From the NCBI GenBank assembly GCA_002840245.1, contig PHAA01000001.1, positions 1-64,000 of the forward strand: a stretch of DNA of 64,000 bases, written 5' to 3'. The stretch comes from Firmicutes bacterium HGW-Firmicutes-15 (GTDB lineage Bacteria; Bacillota; Syntrophomonadia; Syntrophomonadales; Syntrophomonadaceae). A program made the position numbers and the translations under genes. The notes under the pieces were generated by a model, which saw nothing but the letters and a program-made list of their open reading frames with translations, ran no database searches and was not told the DNA's origin. Each line of letters begins with the position of its first letter. Positions within the stretch are counted from its first letter, which is position 1. Below, piece after piece: positions 25,194 through 34,158 of the stretch.

Positions 25194-27122
25194 CTAATCG
25201 ATCCGTCTACCACTCTGTGACTCGGGTATAAAAACATGTTGATAGGCTTCCTGAATGTATTTTACAGGAATTATCTCTATTCCCTTGATCCCGACAGGTA
25301 TATCGGGTATATTTTCCACTGGTATGATTACCTTCTTAATGCCGGATTGCTTCGCTCCAAATATTTTCTGATAAATGCCTCCCACCGGCTTAACCCTTCC
25401 CTGGATGGATATTTCTCCACTTACTGCTACATCCTGGCAGACTGGCCAGTTGAGCACCGCGCTGCTTATCGCCAGATAAATGGCCGCACCCGCTGATGGT
25501 CCATCAACTTTCCCCCCGCCGACAATATTGATATGAATATCATAGTTATTGAGATTTTGGCCTCTCTCCTTGCGAAAAACCGAGGCTGCATTTATGACCG
25601 AATCTTTAGCCATGCTTCCCGCGGTATCGTTGAAGCGGATTGTCCCAGCTCCTGATTCAACCGCAAAGGCAATCGCTTCTAGTTCGATCAGGCTGCCTAG
25701 GTGCCCAGATACCCCAATGCCAAATATTTTACCTACCTCAGCTTCATTAGAACCTTTGCTCAAAATATATGGCGAAATCCGACTGTTCTGAATGGCTTCA
25801 TAAACATGCTGGGCCTCAACCTTTAGTCGCCCCAAACTAAGCTTTCCTTCATTGCTGGCCAAGGCATAAGCATCTACCAATATCTTATTAGCGCTACGCC
25901 CATCATGGCTGTAATCACTTATGATATCACCCAGCTCTGGCGCAATATCTATTCCCAGTTTGTGGGCGGAATTTGTTACGATCTGCTTAATGTGTTCCGG
26001 GGTAAGGGGTTCGAAAAATATTTCCATGCACCGAGAGCGAAAGGCAGGACTTATCTCTTCCTGAGCCCTGGTGGTCGCCCCGATTAGCAGGAAGTCAGCT
26101 GGAACCCCATCGGTAAATATTTTTTTTATGTACTGAGGCACCCTCTCGTCATTAGCGTCATAATAGGACGACTCAAAAAAGACCCGCTTATCTTCCAATA
26201 CCTTTAACAATTTATTCTGCAAGTAGGTATCCATCTCGCCAAATTCGTCTATAAATAAAATGCCCCCGTGAGCGTCAGACACCAAACCCAATTTGGGCTC
26301 CGGGATGCCCTCCTCGGCTAATTCCCGCCTAGCTCCCTGATAAATAGGATCGTGTACCGAACCCAGCAGAGGATTAGTTGATTCCCGCGGATCCCATCTC
26401 AAGGTAGTTCCATCCACTTCAACGAAGGGTGCTTCCTCCCGAAAAACGCTGTTCTGCTTGCCTCTTACCATTTCCATCGCCAAGCGGGCACACGTCGTCT
26501 TACCTACTCCAGGTGGCCCGTAAAGCAGTATGTGTTGAGGGAATGGGGTATTCAGCTTGGAAATCAGTGCTCTAAGAGCCTTTTCCTGACCTATAATCTC
26601 CTCTACCTTTCCTGGCCTTAAACGATCAAATGCCGAACCATTTAGTCCGCAGCGTTCCATCTTTTCCAGTTGCCCCAGCTTCTTAAGTGTTTTCGCATTC
26701 TCATGGTTATTGCTTTGTTCCTTGACAATCTGAGTTTTTATATCTCGCAGATAGTCGTTGTATTTTTCCTCCATTTTCTCTTGAACCCGTTTTTGCAATT
26801 TATCTTCCACTGCTCGCCGGGCATATTTATCTGCCACCATATCTTCCAGGTGGTCTAATATCTCCTCTATTTCCTCGCCGGCAGCCAGTTCATTGAGAGT
26901 CGGATCCGCCTCTAGCATCTTCTGCAGCGCCAATACCCGGTCTTGGGACTGCTCCGAACTAATTAAATCCACGGCATCCAGTTTGCTGGCTCGGAGTATA
27001 AAACCTTGAGTTCCGTAGAGTATATCGAGGTGTTTAAAAAGGTCTGTGATTCGTTTGTCTATATCCAATTCCTTATCTTGCTGTGATTCTTTCTGATTCA
27101 TTTGTTTTATCAAGTACAACAT
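25194..27122 (-). CDS. Lon-family ATP-dependent protease, spore-type (LonC-like)
   Basis: AAA+ serine protease of the Lon superfamily, 642 aa. The N-terminal 170 residues are a coiled-coil region, not the usual Lon substrate domain. The ATPase has Walker A LYGPPGVGKTTCA, Walker B GGILFIDEFGEM and the arginine region PAFRSRC. The C-terminal peptidase domain has the catalytic Ser in KVDGPSAGAAIY and Lys in VGGIYQKIFGAK. This architecture matches the Lon-like proteins of sporulating clostridia and LonC. ATG start follows GGAGG at 10 bases. It lies 20 bases downstream of rplI on the same strand. Confidence 0.9.
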   Translation of the reverse strand: MLYLIKQMNQKESQQDKELDIDKRITDLFKHLDILYGTQGFILRASKLDAVDLISSEQSQDRVLALQKMLEADPTLNELAAGEEIEEILDHLEDMVADKYARRAVEDKLQKRVQEKMEEKYNDYLRDIKTQIVKEQSNNHENAKTLKKLGQLEKMERCGLNGSAFDRLRPGKVEEIIGQEKALRALISKLNTPFPQHILLYGPPGVGKTTCARLAMEMVRGKQNSVFREEAPFVEVDGTTLRWDPRESTNPLLGSVHDPIYQGARRELAEEGIPEPKLGLVSDAHGGILFIDEFGEMDTYLQNKLLKVLEDKRVFFESSYYDANDERVPQYIKKIFTDGVPADFLLIGATTRAQEEISPAFRSRCMEIFFEPLTPEHIKQIVTNSAHKLGIDIAPELGDIISDYSHDGRSANKILVDAYALASNEGKLSLGRLKVEAQHVYEAIQNSRISPYILSKGSNEAEVGKIFGIGVSGHLGSLIELEAIAFAVESGAGTIRFNDTAGSMAKDSVINAASVFRKERGQNLNNYDIHINIVGGGKVDGPSAGAAIYLAISSAVLNWPVCQDVAVSGEISIQGRVKPVGGIYQKIFGAKQSGIKKVIIPVENIPDIPVGIKGIEIIPVKYIQEAYQHVFIPESQSGRRID

Positions 27123-27141
27123 GTTTCTTTTTCCTCCCTGA

Positions 27142-27588
27142 TTATTCAGGTGCTACAATTAGTATGACCTCGGCTTGAACCGAAGGATATATCTTCAATT
27201 TGATCTTATATTGGCCCAAGTGTTTAATTGGTTCACCTACATCTATCTTCTTTTTATCTATTGATACCTTAAATTCCTTTTGTAAAATATCGGCAATCTC
27301 TTTAACCGTAACCGCCCCGAAGAGTTTATCTCCTGCTCCAGCCTTAACTTTAATCTCTATCTTTTTCCCGTGTAGCTTCATTTTCAGGGCTTCTGCATTC
27401 TCTTTTTCACTACTTTTTTTCTTTTCTTCTTTTACACCTTTTTCTTGAATTTCCTTTAATTTTGTTTTAGTAGCTTCCTCTGCAAGCCCTTGGGGGATAA
27501 GAAAGTTTCGCGCATAACCATCCGATACTTCCAAAACCTGGCCTTTAAGCCCTAACTTTTTAACTTCCTGAGTCAGTATCACCTTCAT
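27142..27588 (-). CDS. rplI: 50S ribosomal protein L9
   Basis: Large-subunit protein at the base of the L1 stalk. The N-terminal domain has the conserved MKVILTQEVKKLGLKGQVLEV and DGYARNFLIPQGLA. A long charged connecting helix leads to the rRNA-binding C-domain. Length 148 aa is normal. Its ATG overlaps the stop of the yybS gene by four bases, so they are coupled. Confidence 0.97.
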   Translation of the reverse strand: MKVILTQEVKKLGLKGQVLEVSDGYARNFLIPQGLAEEATKTKLKEIQEKGVKEEKKKSSEKENAEALKMKLHGKKIEIKVKAGAGDKLFGAVTVKEIADILQKEFKVSIDKKKIDVGEPIKHLGQYKIKLKIYPSVQAEVILIVAPE

Positions 27589-28550
27589 CTTGTTTCCTCC
27601 TTTTTGCTGCGCAGTTTTCTATAGTCCAATAATGAATCAAATAGCCCTAAAAGACCAATGAAAATTATGGCGGGCAATGTGAACGCTAAGCTAAGAATTA
27701 TAAATATTATTAGAATCCATTTTTTACTTCGCGGGTTCATATTTACCCAGCGGTAGGCTAGACTGGATAGCCCAAAATACACTGTTACCGTTGCCAAGAT
27801 GACCAAGAGGTTTGACCCCACATAATACCAAGCTGTCAGTTCATCTCTTCCCCATAACCATAAGGACAAAGCAACGATAATCCCCCAGGCGAATTGCCAT
27901 GGCATAATCTCCTCACTAAAAGGCCTCTTTATTAGGATAGGCAGGCTTTTTTTTCGGCTAATGTAGGCACTTAATTCCAAAATAATTAATACTGTCAGCA
28001 TGGCCTGTAGATAATAAAAAGCTGGCAGATGCATAACCAACCCTCGGGCCACCATCGCTATGCTATTGTTCAATTCCTCCCGGCTGATCCCCTGTTCTTC
28101 ATAAAGCTTCAAAATGCTGGAATCCCCAGACAAAACCAGGCTTTCCTGCATGTATTTTTCAACTTCCATTTGCATGCCATATAGTTGTGCCTCGCCGACA
28201 TTATAATAAGCTAGGGCGATAAACAGGCTAACCGCTATTACTGCTGATACAAACCCCCACTTCTGGAGTTCATAATATCCCTTTTGACGCCCCAACATAT
28301 AACCCATTAAAAATGAAGGCATCCCCAAAAAAACTAGTGTAAAAAATAAGCCGCTGCTTCCAGTAAGCCCATACAAAAGCAAAAGGTTGAGCCCAAATAC
28401 CACCGCTAATTTCTTCCCATTAAGAAAGTGCCCGCCTATAACTAGGGATACTCCCCAAACTATGGCGGCTATATAAGTTAAATATGGCGAACGGCCCATA
28501 ACCAGACAGGCCCCTGACGATATGCAAATCAGATATACAATTCGTGGCAA
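27585..28550 (-). CDS. yybS: YybS-family membrane protein (DUF2232)
   Basis: Integral membrane protein, 321 aa with about eight membrane segments and a large loop of about 60 residues between segments (MQVEVEKYM-type region around 130-165). Its family is conserved upstream of rplI in Firmicutes, the same position as here. The molecular function is not known; an RNA- or ribosome-related role is only guilt by association. A 4-base overlap with rplI shows translational coupling. Confidence 0.85.
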   Translation of the reverse strand: MPRIVYLICISSGACLVMGRSPYLTYIAAIVWGVSLVIGGHFLNGKKLAVVFGLNLLLLYGLTGSSGLFFTLVFLGMPSFLMGYMLGRQKGYYELQKWGFVSAVIAVSLFIALAYYNVGEAQLYGMQMEVEKYMQESLVLSGDSSILKLYEEQGISREELNNSIAMVARGLVMHLPAFYYLQAMLTVLIILELSAYISRKKSLPILIKRPFSEEIMPWQFAWGIIVALSLWLWGRDELTAWYYVGSNLLVILATVTVYFGLSSLAYRWVNMNPRSKKWILIIFIILSLAFTLPAIIFIGLLGLFDSLLDYRKLRSKKEETR

Positions 28551-28554
28551 TTTA

Positions 28555-28890
28555 TCACCTCTTTTTATCTTCTTTACGCTCCAGGTATTTCTGTAGTTGA
28601 CTTAAATCACCGTACCACTGTTCTATTTCATGGGTTTCATTAATGCTGGTATTCAGTTTGTGCTTAACCCTCATGTCAATTATTTGAAAACTTACTCCTA
28701 CCCTACGCCCTAATATATATACAATAATAATAATAGTGGCCAGCGCATCACTAGTCGCATCGCTTCCCGCCTTTAACAACGACTTTAGCAATACTCCCAC
28801 AGTATCAACCAACTCCGCCTTAAGCCATTCCACAATTCTTAGATTGGTCGCAATATCCATTTCCTTTTTCTTAACATTCACTAAAGACAC
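28555..28890 (-). CDS. MazG-like family protein
   Basis: A 111-aa protein matching the small MazG-like family found beside yybS and rpsR in clostridia. It begins with a helix (IATNLRIVEWLKAELVDTVGVLLKSLL) followed by a second helix with GSDATSDALATIIIIVYILGRRVG. These are helical metal-binding hydrolase-like proteins by family. The full EExxE metal motif of active MazG enzymes is not evident, so activity is doubtful. It ends four bases before yybS. Confidence 0.7.
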   Translation of the reverse strand: MSLVNVKKKEMDIATNLRIVEWLKAELVDTVGVLLKSLLKAGSDATSDALATIIIIVYILGRRVGVSFQIIDMRVKHKLNTSINETHEIEQWYGDLSQLQKYLERKEDKKR

Positions 28891-28945
28891 CTCCTCCTAT
28901 CATGTTCTTCACAACAGTCGGTTTTTCCTGCCTGGCTGCAGCCAA

Positions 28946-29104
28946 GGGACTATCAAAAAATAAACTAGTCATTTACTCCGGTCTTTTTAGCGCTATACTT
29001 CGTTATCAAAGCTTGGAATACGTCCAGTATGCCTGCGCTTTGACGCCTTGTCTAGCGCTAAAAATCCACGGAGTCCTCTGCCTAGTTCATCTCTTGATAG
29101 CCCC
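28946..29104. repeat. 159-bp long-palindrome repeat, copy A
   Basis: Starts GGGACTATCAA and ends GATAGCCCC. The two arms are imperfect inverted repeats over about 70 bases each (for example ACTCCGGTCTTTTTAGCGCTA against the complement of TAGCGCTAAAAATCCACGGAGT). Single-stranded it would fold into one long hairpin. It has no reading frame of note, like a miniature inverted-repeat element. It lies between rpsR and the MazG-like gene, and matches copy B at 45661-45819 over its whole length. Confidence 0.85.
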
Positions 29105-29131
29105 TGCAATTCCCGATGATAAAACGTTTTC

Positions 29132-29165
29132 AAAAAAAATAAGCCCTCCACCGAAGCGGGGGCTT
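29132..29165 (-). terminator. Terminator after rpsR
   Basis: AAGCCCCCGCTTCGGTGGAGGGCTT on the minus strand: a GC-rich stem with a TTCG-type loop followed by ATTTTTTTTG. It ends the rpsF-ssb-rpsR operon. Confidence 0.88.
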
Positions 29166-29176
29166 ATCTGTTGCTG

Positions 29177-29404
29177 CTATTCTGATGTATAAGGTAGTAA
29201 GGCCATGATTCTAGCCCTTTTTATCGCCACTGTTAACTGCCGTTGGTGCAATGCACAGTTGCCGGTGATCCTGCGCGGAAGTATCTTGCCCCGCTCAGTG
29301 ACATAGCGGCGTAACTTAACTAATTCCTTATAATCTATCCCCTCAACTTTGTCAGCACAGAAATTGCACTGACGCCTCTTCTTGCGTTTGTCCCGCTTCA
29401 TCAA
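29177..29404 (-). CDS. rpsR: 30S ribosomal protein S18
   Basis: Small-subunit protein that pairs with S6 on the platform. Conserved core: [50 protein letters not shown]. The N-terminus has a CNFC pair (CxxC) which, with CALH, gives the zinc-ligand arrangement of the zinc-binding S18 form. Length 75 aa. Last gene of the rpsF-ssb-rpsR operon, conserved across bacteria. Confidence 0.97.
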   Translation of the reverse strand: MMKRDKRKKRRQCNFCADKVEGIDYKELVKLRRYVTERGKILPRRITGNCALHQRQLTVAIKRARIMALLPYTSE

Positions 29405-29422
29405 GGTAGTCGTCCTCCTTAT

Positions 29423-29866
29423 CTAGAAAGGTATTTCATCCTCTTCATTTTTATCTACCATATCAATATCTTCCAGCCTTACTTCACGGCCCAAGTCTTC
29501 CCACTGGTCATCTTTGCGAGCACTAGCCTGTTGCCCAGAGCTCGAAGCAGAACCTGTCCCGCCTTTATCCAGAAACCGTACATCGTCAGCTACTACTTCA
29601 GCAACCTTCCGCTTTTGCCCCTCCTTGGTTTCATAGGTGCGTACCTGTAACCTGCCTTCTACGGCGGCCAGTCTCCCTTTGCCCAAGTAATTGGCGCAGT
29701 TTTCAGCTAGACCCTTCCATACTACCACATCAATAAAATCCGTTTGATCTTTATTGAATTTGCGGTTAATGGCCAAGGTAAATGTAGCTACCGCTGTCCC
29801 GTTAGTCGTATATTTTAGTTCCGGATCGCGTGTTAGGCGACCGATAAGAATAACGCGGTTTAACAT
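29423..29866 (-). CDS. ssb: Single-stranded DNA-binding protein
   Basis: OB-fold protein coating single-stranded DNA in replication and repair. The N-terminal core starts MLNRVILIGRLTRDPELKYT and includes FIDVVVWKGLAENCANYLGKG. A flexible Gly/Ser-rich linker leads to the acidic C-terminal tip DEEDEIPF-type (NEEDEIPF), the contact point for partner proteins. Length 147 aa. Between rpsF and rpsR, as usual. Confidence 0.98.
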   Translation of the reverse strand: MLNRVILIGRLTRDPELKYTTNGTAVATFTLAINRKFNKDQTDFIDVVVWKGLAENCANYLGKGRLAAVEGRLQVRTYETKEGQKRKVAEVVADDVRFLDKGGTGSASSSGQQASARKDDQWEDLGREVRLEDIDMVDKNEEDEIPF

Positions 29867-29893
29867 TTTTCGCTCCCCCCCGGTTGGCAGATA

Positions 29894-30193
29894 CTATTTT
29901 TCGTCTTTACGTATAATAATGTGGCGTAACAGACTATCGGATATCTTTATAATTCTGTCCAATTCCAGAACAGTCTCTGGCATACCTTTAAAATGCCATA
30001 AAGAATAGATACCCTCTGAATAGTCTTCTATCTTGTACGCCATGCGCTTCTTGCCCCAGCCTATTACCTCGTCGACAAACTCGCCTCCAAAATCATCAAT
30101 AATCTTGTGTAGCTTTTCTTTGACTTCAGCGATTCCTTCTTCGGGCACATCTGGTTTGATGATAAACATCATCTCATAAGCACGCATATTCAC
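29894..30193 (-). CDS. rpsF: 30S ribosomal protein S6
   Basis: Small-subunit platform protein and partner of S18. Conserved stretches: YEMMFIIKPDVPEEG, GWGKKRMAYKIEDYSEGIYSLWHF and DRIIKISDSLLRHIIIR. Length 99 aa. First gene of rpsF-ssb-rpsR, preceded by a clear promoter and a structured leader that probably serves S6-S18 autoregulation. Confidence 0.97.
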   Translation of the reverse strand: MNMRAYEMMFIIKPDVPEEGIAEVKEKLHKIIDDFGGEFVDEVIGWGKKRMAYKIEDYSEGIYSLWHFKGMPETVLELDRIIKISDSLLRHIIIRKDEK

Positions 30194-30203
30194 ACCTCCT
30201 CCC

Positions 30204-30271
30204 TCTGGACTAAACTCGTTTACACGAGTAATGGCCCCGAACCTTTCGTGCGGGGCAGGGACTTGTCGTTA
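30204..30271 (-). promoter_or_regulatory. Structured rpsF leader, probable S6:S18 autoregulatory site
   Basis: Two hairpins lie between the promoter and the rpsF ribosome site: GCCCCG/CGGGGC with an 11-nt loop, and ACTCGT/ACGAGT with a 4-nt loop. rpsF leaders of many bacteria bind the S6-S18 complex through a hairpin with a CCG element. CCG occurs here in the GC-rich stem, but I could not confirm the exact motif. Confidence 0.45.
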
Positions 30272-30300
30272 ATTATAGCAGTATTATTCTTGTGATGCAA
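30272..30300 (-). promoter_or_regulatory. Sigma-A-type promoter of the rpsF operon
   Basis: On the minus strand TTGCAT (30295-30300), a 17-base spacer and a perfect TATAAT (30272-30277), about 80 bases upstream of rpsF. Confidence 0.85.
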
Positions 30301-30308
30301 CCAAGTGT

Positions 30309-30530
30309 TTACAGTATACCCTTAATCAAAAGACTTTTTAATTCAGATACAGGTTTTTCAATAATAAAGGTATCATTAAAAAGCGCCTTGAGTACGGCCA
30401 CTTGTTGCTGTTGTTCATTTATCTTCAGCCCGATGATGCAGAAACGCTCGTCTTTCCGGGAATTTTTCACGGTAACTAGATCCCCGGTACAGAATTGCTT
30501 CTCGGATACAATTTTAAGCACCTTTTCCAC
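30309..30530 (-). CDS. Small hypothetical protein
   Basis: A 73-aa protein, unrecognised. It is soluble, begins MEKVLKIVSEKQFCTGDLVTVKNS and looks like a small beta-rich (SH3-like) fold, with alternating hydrophobics in FCIIGLKINEQQQQVAVLKALF. It lies between the DUF951 gene and the rpsF promoter on the same strand, in a stretch of short conserved genes. Length, start context and strand make it likely to be real, but I cannot name a function. Confidence 0.55.
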   Translation of the reverse strand: MEKVLKIVSEKQFCTGDLVTVKNSRKDERFCIIGLKINEQQQQVAVLKALFNDTFIIEKPVSELKSLLIKGIL

Positions 30531-30599
30531 TCTCCTCGGCCACAGTCTAATTGTCCTGCTACATTATATGCGCCAGAACATCATAGTGTTATTGCTGAT

Positions 30600-30788
30600 T
30601 CATTTTTCCACAACCCGAACCATTTTCTTCTCAAATTCGCTGCGAGCAAGCATTACCAATCGACCGCAGCCCTGGCATTTTATTTTTATATCCATCCCCA
30701 TACGAACCACTTCCCAGTCATGACTACCACAAGGATGCTGCTTTTTCATCCTTACGATATCCCCTAGAGTAAAGACTTTTCTCTCCAT
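30600..30788 (-). CDS. DUF951 family small protein
   Basis: A 62-aa protein of the DUF951 (YyzM-like) family. It begins with the typical VFTLGDIVRMKKQHPCGSHDWEVVR and has three Cys, including CQGCG, a possible metal site. The family is conserved near rpsF in Firmicutes, as here. The function is unknown. It lies 19 bases downstream of selD on the same strand. Confidence 0.88.
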   Translation of the reverse strand: MERKVFTLGDIVRMKKQHPCGSHDWEVVRMGMDIKIKCQGCGRLVMLARSEFEKKMVRVVEK

Positions 30789-30807
30789 ACTTCCCCCTAT
30801 TTTCTTA

Positions 30808-31848
30808 TCACCGGTTAATCTTAATGGGTTTGAACCCTGCGCGAAGCACCTGTCCGATTTTATAACATGCGCAACCCTGGTCTTTCATTGCCTTCTGCAA
30901 CGAGGCCTCTTTGCTCTGATCTACAGCCATAAGCAAGCCACCTGCAGTTTCAGGCGAAAACAGCAGATCTCGTAACGTAGGATCGAGTTCCTCACGATAT
31001 TCCACTTTGTCGGCCAAGTACTCCCGATTAGTATAGGCTCCCCCAGGTATCAAACCTAGGCTGGCATATTCCAGCGCTCCCTGCATAAAACAAATCTGCT
31101 CACAGTTCAATTCAACCTCTACATCGCTGGCCACTGCCAATTCGAAAAGGTGTCCCACTAGCCCAAACCCTGTTACATCAGTAGCTGCGTTGACACCTAC
31201 CTCTTGCATCACTTTACAGCCATCCTTGTTTAACATGCTCATCCAATGGATGGCCTCATCTATCGCTGGCTGGGATGCCAATTCCGCTTTTATAGCGGTA
31301 GCAATGATGCTGCTTCCCAGGGGTTTGCTTAAAAACAGGGTGTCTCCGGGGCGAGCAGTGCTATTGCTAATTACCTTGGTCGGGTGTATCCGACCACAAA
31401 CTGAAAGCCCGTATTTGGGCTCATTATCATCTACCGTATGCCCTCCGACCAGCAAGGCACCTGCCTCTTTGACCTTGCTAAGCCCCCCCTCCAGGATTCT
31501 TCTCAAAATGCCCATATCTCCACACTGGGGGTAACATACCATGTTCATCGCCAGCAAGGGCTCTCCACCCATAGCGTAAATATCATTAAGTGCATTGGTG
31601 GCTGCTATCTGCCCGAAAATGTATGGGTCATCCACCATAGGGGTTAAAAAATCCAAAGTCTGAATAAGGGCCAACTCATCATTTACACGATAAACCCCGG
31701 CATCATCCCGGCTGTCAATTCCCACCAAGAGATTTGGGTCCTGTGGCCACTCAAATCCTTTTAACACTTCTTCTAAGGTCCCCGGACCTATCTTAGCTGC
31801 TCAGCCGGCAGCCCGAACCATCTCGGTAAGCCTCATTTGCTTTTCCAT
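30808..31848 (-). CDS. selD: Selenophosphate synthetase containing selenocysteine
   Basis: Makes monoselenophosphate from selenide and ATP, the selenium donor for selenocysteine. The gene reads through an in-frame TGA at 31801-31803. With it the N-terminus is MVRAAG-Sec-AAKIGPGTLEE, and the Sec (residue 16) and Lys19 occupy the catalytic Cys17 and Lys20 positions of the E. coli enzyme. Without read-through the protein would start after the active site. ATG 31848 follows GGAGGTGAT; total 346 codons. A GGTC/GACC hairpin with loop CGGG begins about 13 bases after the TGA and could be the SECIS element. The ATP-binding and C-terminal domains are intact (GGHTVDDNEPKYGLSVCG, DVTGFGLVGHL). Confidence 0.95.
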
Positions 31849-31917
31849 CCTGTATCACCTCCCCCTGCAGAATCTCCTAATGTGTCTATGATTCGTTTAT
31901 TTCATGCTTAGCATATA

Positions 31918-33303
31918 TTAAAACTTCTGCATAAAAGCCTTGTAACCTAGGTATGCCATATAAACATCCAGCTTGCTGGCCACCTCAAAAGGAGAATGCA
32001 TCCCCAGCAAAGCCACCCCGCAGTCCACTACTTCCATTCCATAATGCGCTATATACTGGGCGACTGTACCTCCACCGCCGATATCTACCTTCCCCAGCTC
32101 CCCTACCTGCCAAACTACCCCGGCCTCGTCAAATAGGCGGCGGATTCTAGCGACAAATTCTGGATTGGCATCATTGGAGCTAGATTTGCCCCGAGAGCCA
32201 GTGTATTTTGTTATCACGACCCCATGGGCTAGGAAACTACAGTTCATTTTCTCGAATACTTCGGGGTAATTAGGATCTACAGCTGCATTTACATCAGCCG
32301 AAAGGGCACTGGAAAGAGCCAGGGCCTGCCGTAGGCTGTAGTAGTTGTCGTTGCCTGCTTTGTGCATGATTTCGGCCACAATATTTTCGATCAGCAATGA
32401 TTGCAGTCCGGTATTCCCGCAGCTGCCTATTTCCTCCTTGTCAACGAAAAGACAAAGAGCGGTACGTATTGGCTGCTCCACTTCCAATACGGCCATCAAA
32501 GAGCTGTATGCACATACCCGATCGTCCTGACCATATGCACCAACCATGCTTCGATCCAGCCCGACCTCCCGAGCCGAATAGGCAGGAACCAGTTGTAGTT
32601 CTGCACTGGTCAAATCATCCTCTTCAATGTCATATTGCTCTTGAAGCAGCTTCATAATGTGCGTTTTAATAGGATCATTATCACAGTCTGATTGAGGGCG
32701 GCTACCCACCAATGCGTTCAGGCTTTCCGCATTTATTGCTTCAGACATTTTCTTTTCCATCTGATCTTTGGCAAGGTGCGGCAAGAGGTCAGAAATGGTA
32801 AATACCGGGTCATCCGCACTCTCCCCTATGACCACCTTGATTACCCTGCCATCTTTCTTCACCACTACCCCATGCAGTGCTAATGGCATAGCTGGCCACT
32901 GGTATTTCTTAATCCCGCCATAATAATGGGTCTTCAACAAAGCCATGCCATCAGCTTCATATGCAGGCCGGGCTTTTAAATCCAATCGCGGAGAATCTAT
33001 GTGCGAGACAACCAAGTTAAACCCCTCTTCCAGGGGCTGGCTGCCTATTACTGCCAGAGCTGCTACCTTACCTTTGCTAGTAATAAGAATTTTATCCCCA
33101 GCTTTTATCGAATCAATATGTTCAATTGCCTTAAAACCTTTATCTCCAGCTAGTCGGCATATTTGTTCGGTTACCTCCCTCTCAGTTTTGACCTGAGTGA
33201 GGAAATCGATATATCCATCGTTGAATTTATAAGCTACCTTTATTTTTTCCTCGTCAAGCCCGGGCCAACAACTCCGGTCCTTTTTTTTGGCGTTTTCCTG
33301 CAT
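31918..33303 (-). CDS. M18 family aminopeptidase
   Basis: Cytosolic co-catalytic zinc aminopeptidase, 461 aa. Metal ligands are in NLVVSHIDSPRLDLK (first His-Asp), FVDKEEIGSCGNTG (the EE pair with the catalytic Glu), DVNAAVDPNYP and GMHSPFEVASKLD. The closest family members release acidic or neutral N-terminal residues; specificity is not visible. Start ATG 33303. It lies upstream of selD on the same strand with a 69-base gap. Confidence 0.93.
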   Translation of the reverse strand: MQENAKKKDRSCWPGLDEEKIKVAYKFNDGYIDFLTQVKTEREVTEQICRLAGDKGFKAIEHIDSIKAGDKILITSKGKVAALAVIGSQPLEEGFNLVVSHIDSPRLDLKARPAYEADGMALLKTHYYGGIKKYQWPAMPLALHGVVVKKDGRVIKVVIGESADDPVFTISDLLPHLAKDQMEKKMSEAINAESLNALVGSRPQSDCDNDPIKTHIMKLLQEQYDIEEDDLTSAELQLVPAYSAREVGLDRSMVGAYGQDDRVCAYSSLMAVLEVEQPIRTALCLFVDKEEIGSCGNTGLQSLLIENIVAEIMHKAGNDNYYSLRQALALSSALSADVNAAVDPNYPEVFEKMNCSFLAHGVVITKYTGSRGKSSSNDANPEFVARIRRLFDEAGVVWQVGELGKVDIGGGGTVAQYIAHYGMEVVDCGVALLGMHSPFEVASKLDVYMAYLGYKAFMQKF

Positions 33304-33357
33304 TGTTAATGTCCCCTTTCATATTCATATTATTAATTTCCCAAAGCCCCGGCTCAT

Positions 33358-34005
33358 CTATACGCCCCCAGCTATCATTCCCTGAAGAAAGACAAATACC
33401 TTCAAGAGGTAGGGTACTAAAGAAGAACCTTGAATATAACCCGCAGCCTGGGAAATGCCGTTCATCCCTATTTTAGCGCCTAGTCCTAGAGGGGAGTTAA
33501 GAACCCCCAGCAGCGCTGCCATTATAATAATGTTTTGAGTAATTATTGTTCCTGCACCTGCCACCTGATTCATTCCTCCCAGTATACCCCAAAGAAACAT
33601 TTTTTCTAAAATAGCACATAACATTTTTATCAGGTAGCTGCTTATCATATATAGTAACAAAAAACACAAGGCCCCCACTAGCATGTAGGCCATTTCCATA
33701 AATTGTCGATGAATATAAGCCAGGCCTTCATTTAAACCCGGCAGAGAGGCTAGCGGAATAGGTTGTTTCGAACTCCAGGCCGAAATCGGCATATGCTTTT
33801 CCAACGTTGTGGCTAGCGAGCTGACCACCCCATAATGTTCCTGCAGATAAACGGCAGCATCATTGCGGTATAGGAACGCGACCCCCACGCCCACCAGCGT
33901 ACTGATAATGCCACCCACCGAGGCTATAAAACCCTTTTTATAGCCAATAAGCCCGCTAAGCAGCAAAACAGCTATGATTATGTAATCGAGCGAGTTAAAT
34001 CCCAT
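33358..34005 (-). CDS. CvpA family membrane protein
   Basis: A 215-aa membrane protein with four to five segments, starting MGFNSLDYIIIAVLLLSGLIGYKKGF, the hallmark CvpA N-terminus (D-I-x-I…G…GFxxG). CvpA proteins were named for colicin V production and influence the envelope, but the biochemical role is unclear. It lies just upstream of the M18 gene. A second CvpA-like region is fused to a transglutaminase domain at 12327-13538. Confidence 0.85.
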   Translation of the reverse strand: MGFNSLDYIIIAVLLLSGLIGYKKGFIASVGGIISTLVGVGVAFLYRNDAAVYLQEHYGVVSSLATTLEKHMPISAWSSKQPIPLASLPGLNEGLAYIHRQFMEMAYMLVGALCFLLLYMISSYLIKMLCAILEKMFLWGILGGMNQVAGAGTIITQNIIIMAALLGVLNSPLGLGAKIGMNGISQAAGYIQGSSLVPYLLKVFVFLQGMIAGGV

Positions 34006-34030
34006 GCCATCACCCTATCTATTATTAAGC

Positions 34031-34059
34031 AGCAACCAGGGGACGTTCTTCTGGTTGCT
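34031..34059. repeat. REP-like hairpin in the cvpA leader
   Basis: AGCAACCAG (34031-34039) and CTGGTTGCT (34051-34059) pair perfectly around an 11-nt loop. No T tract follows on either side, so it is not an obvious terminator. It lies 26 bases upstream of cvpA, between two divergent genes. Confidence 0.4.
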
Positions 34060-34158
34060 CAAAATTATTAATAATTACGCAATTTAAATATATACTGACA
34101 GTTTTTACCTCTCATTACGTACTATTGTACACTTAATATTATAAGGAGCGTGATAGAT

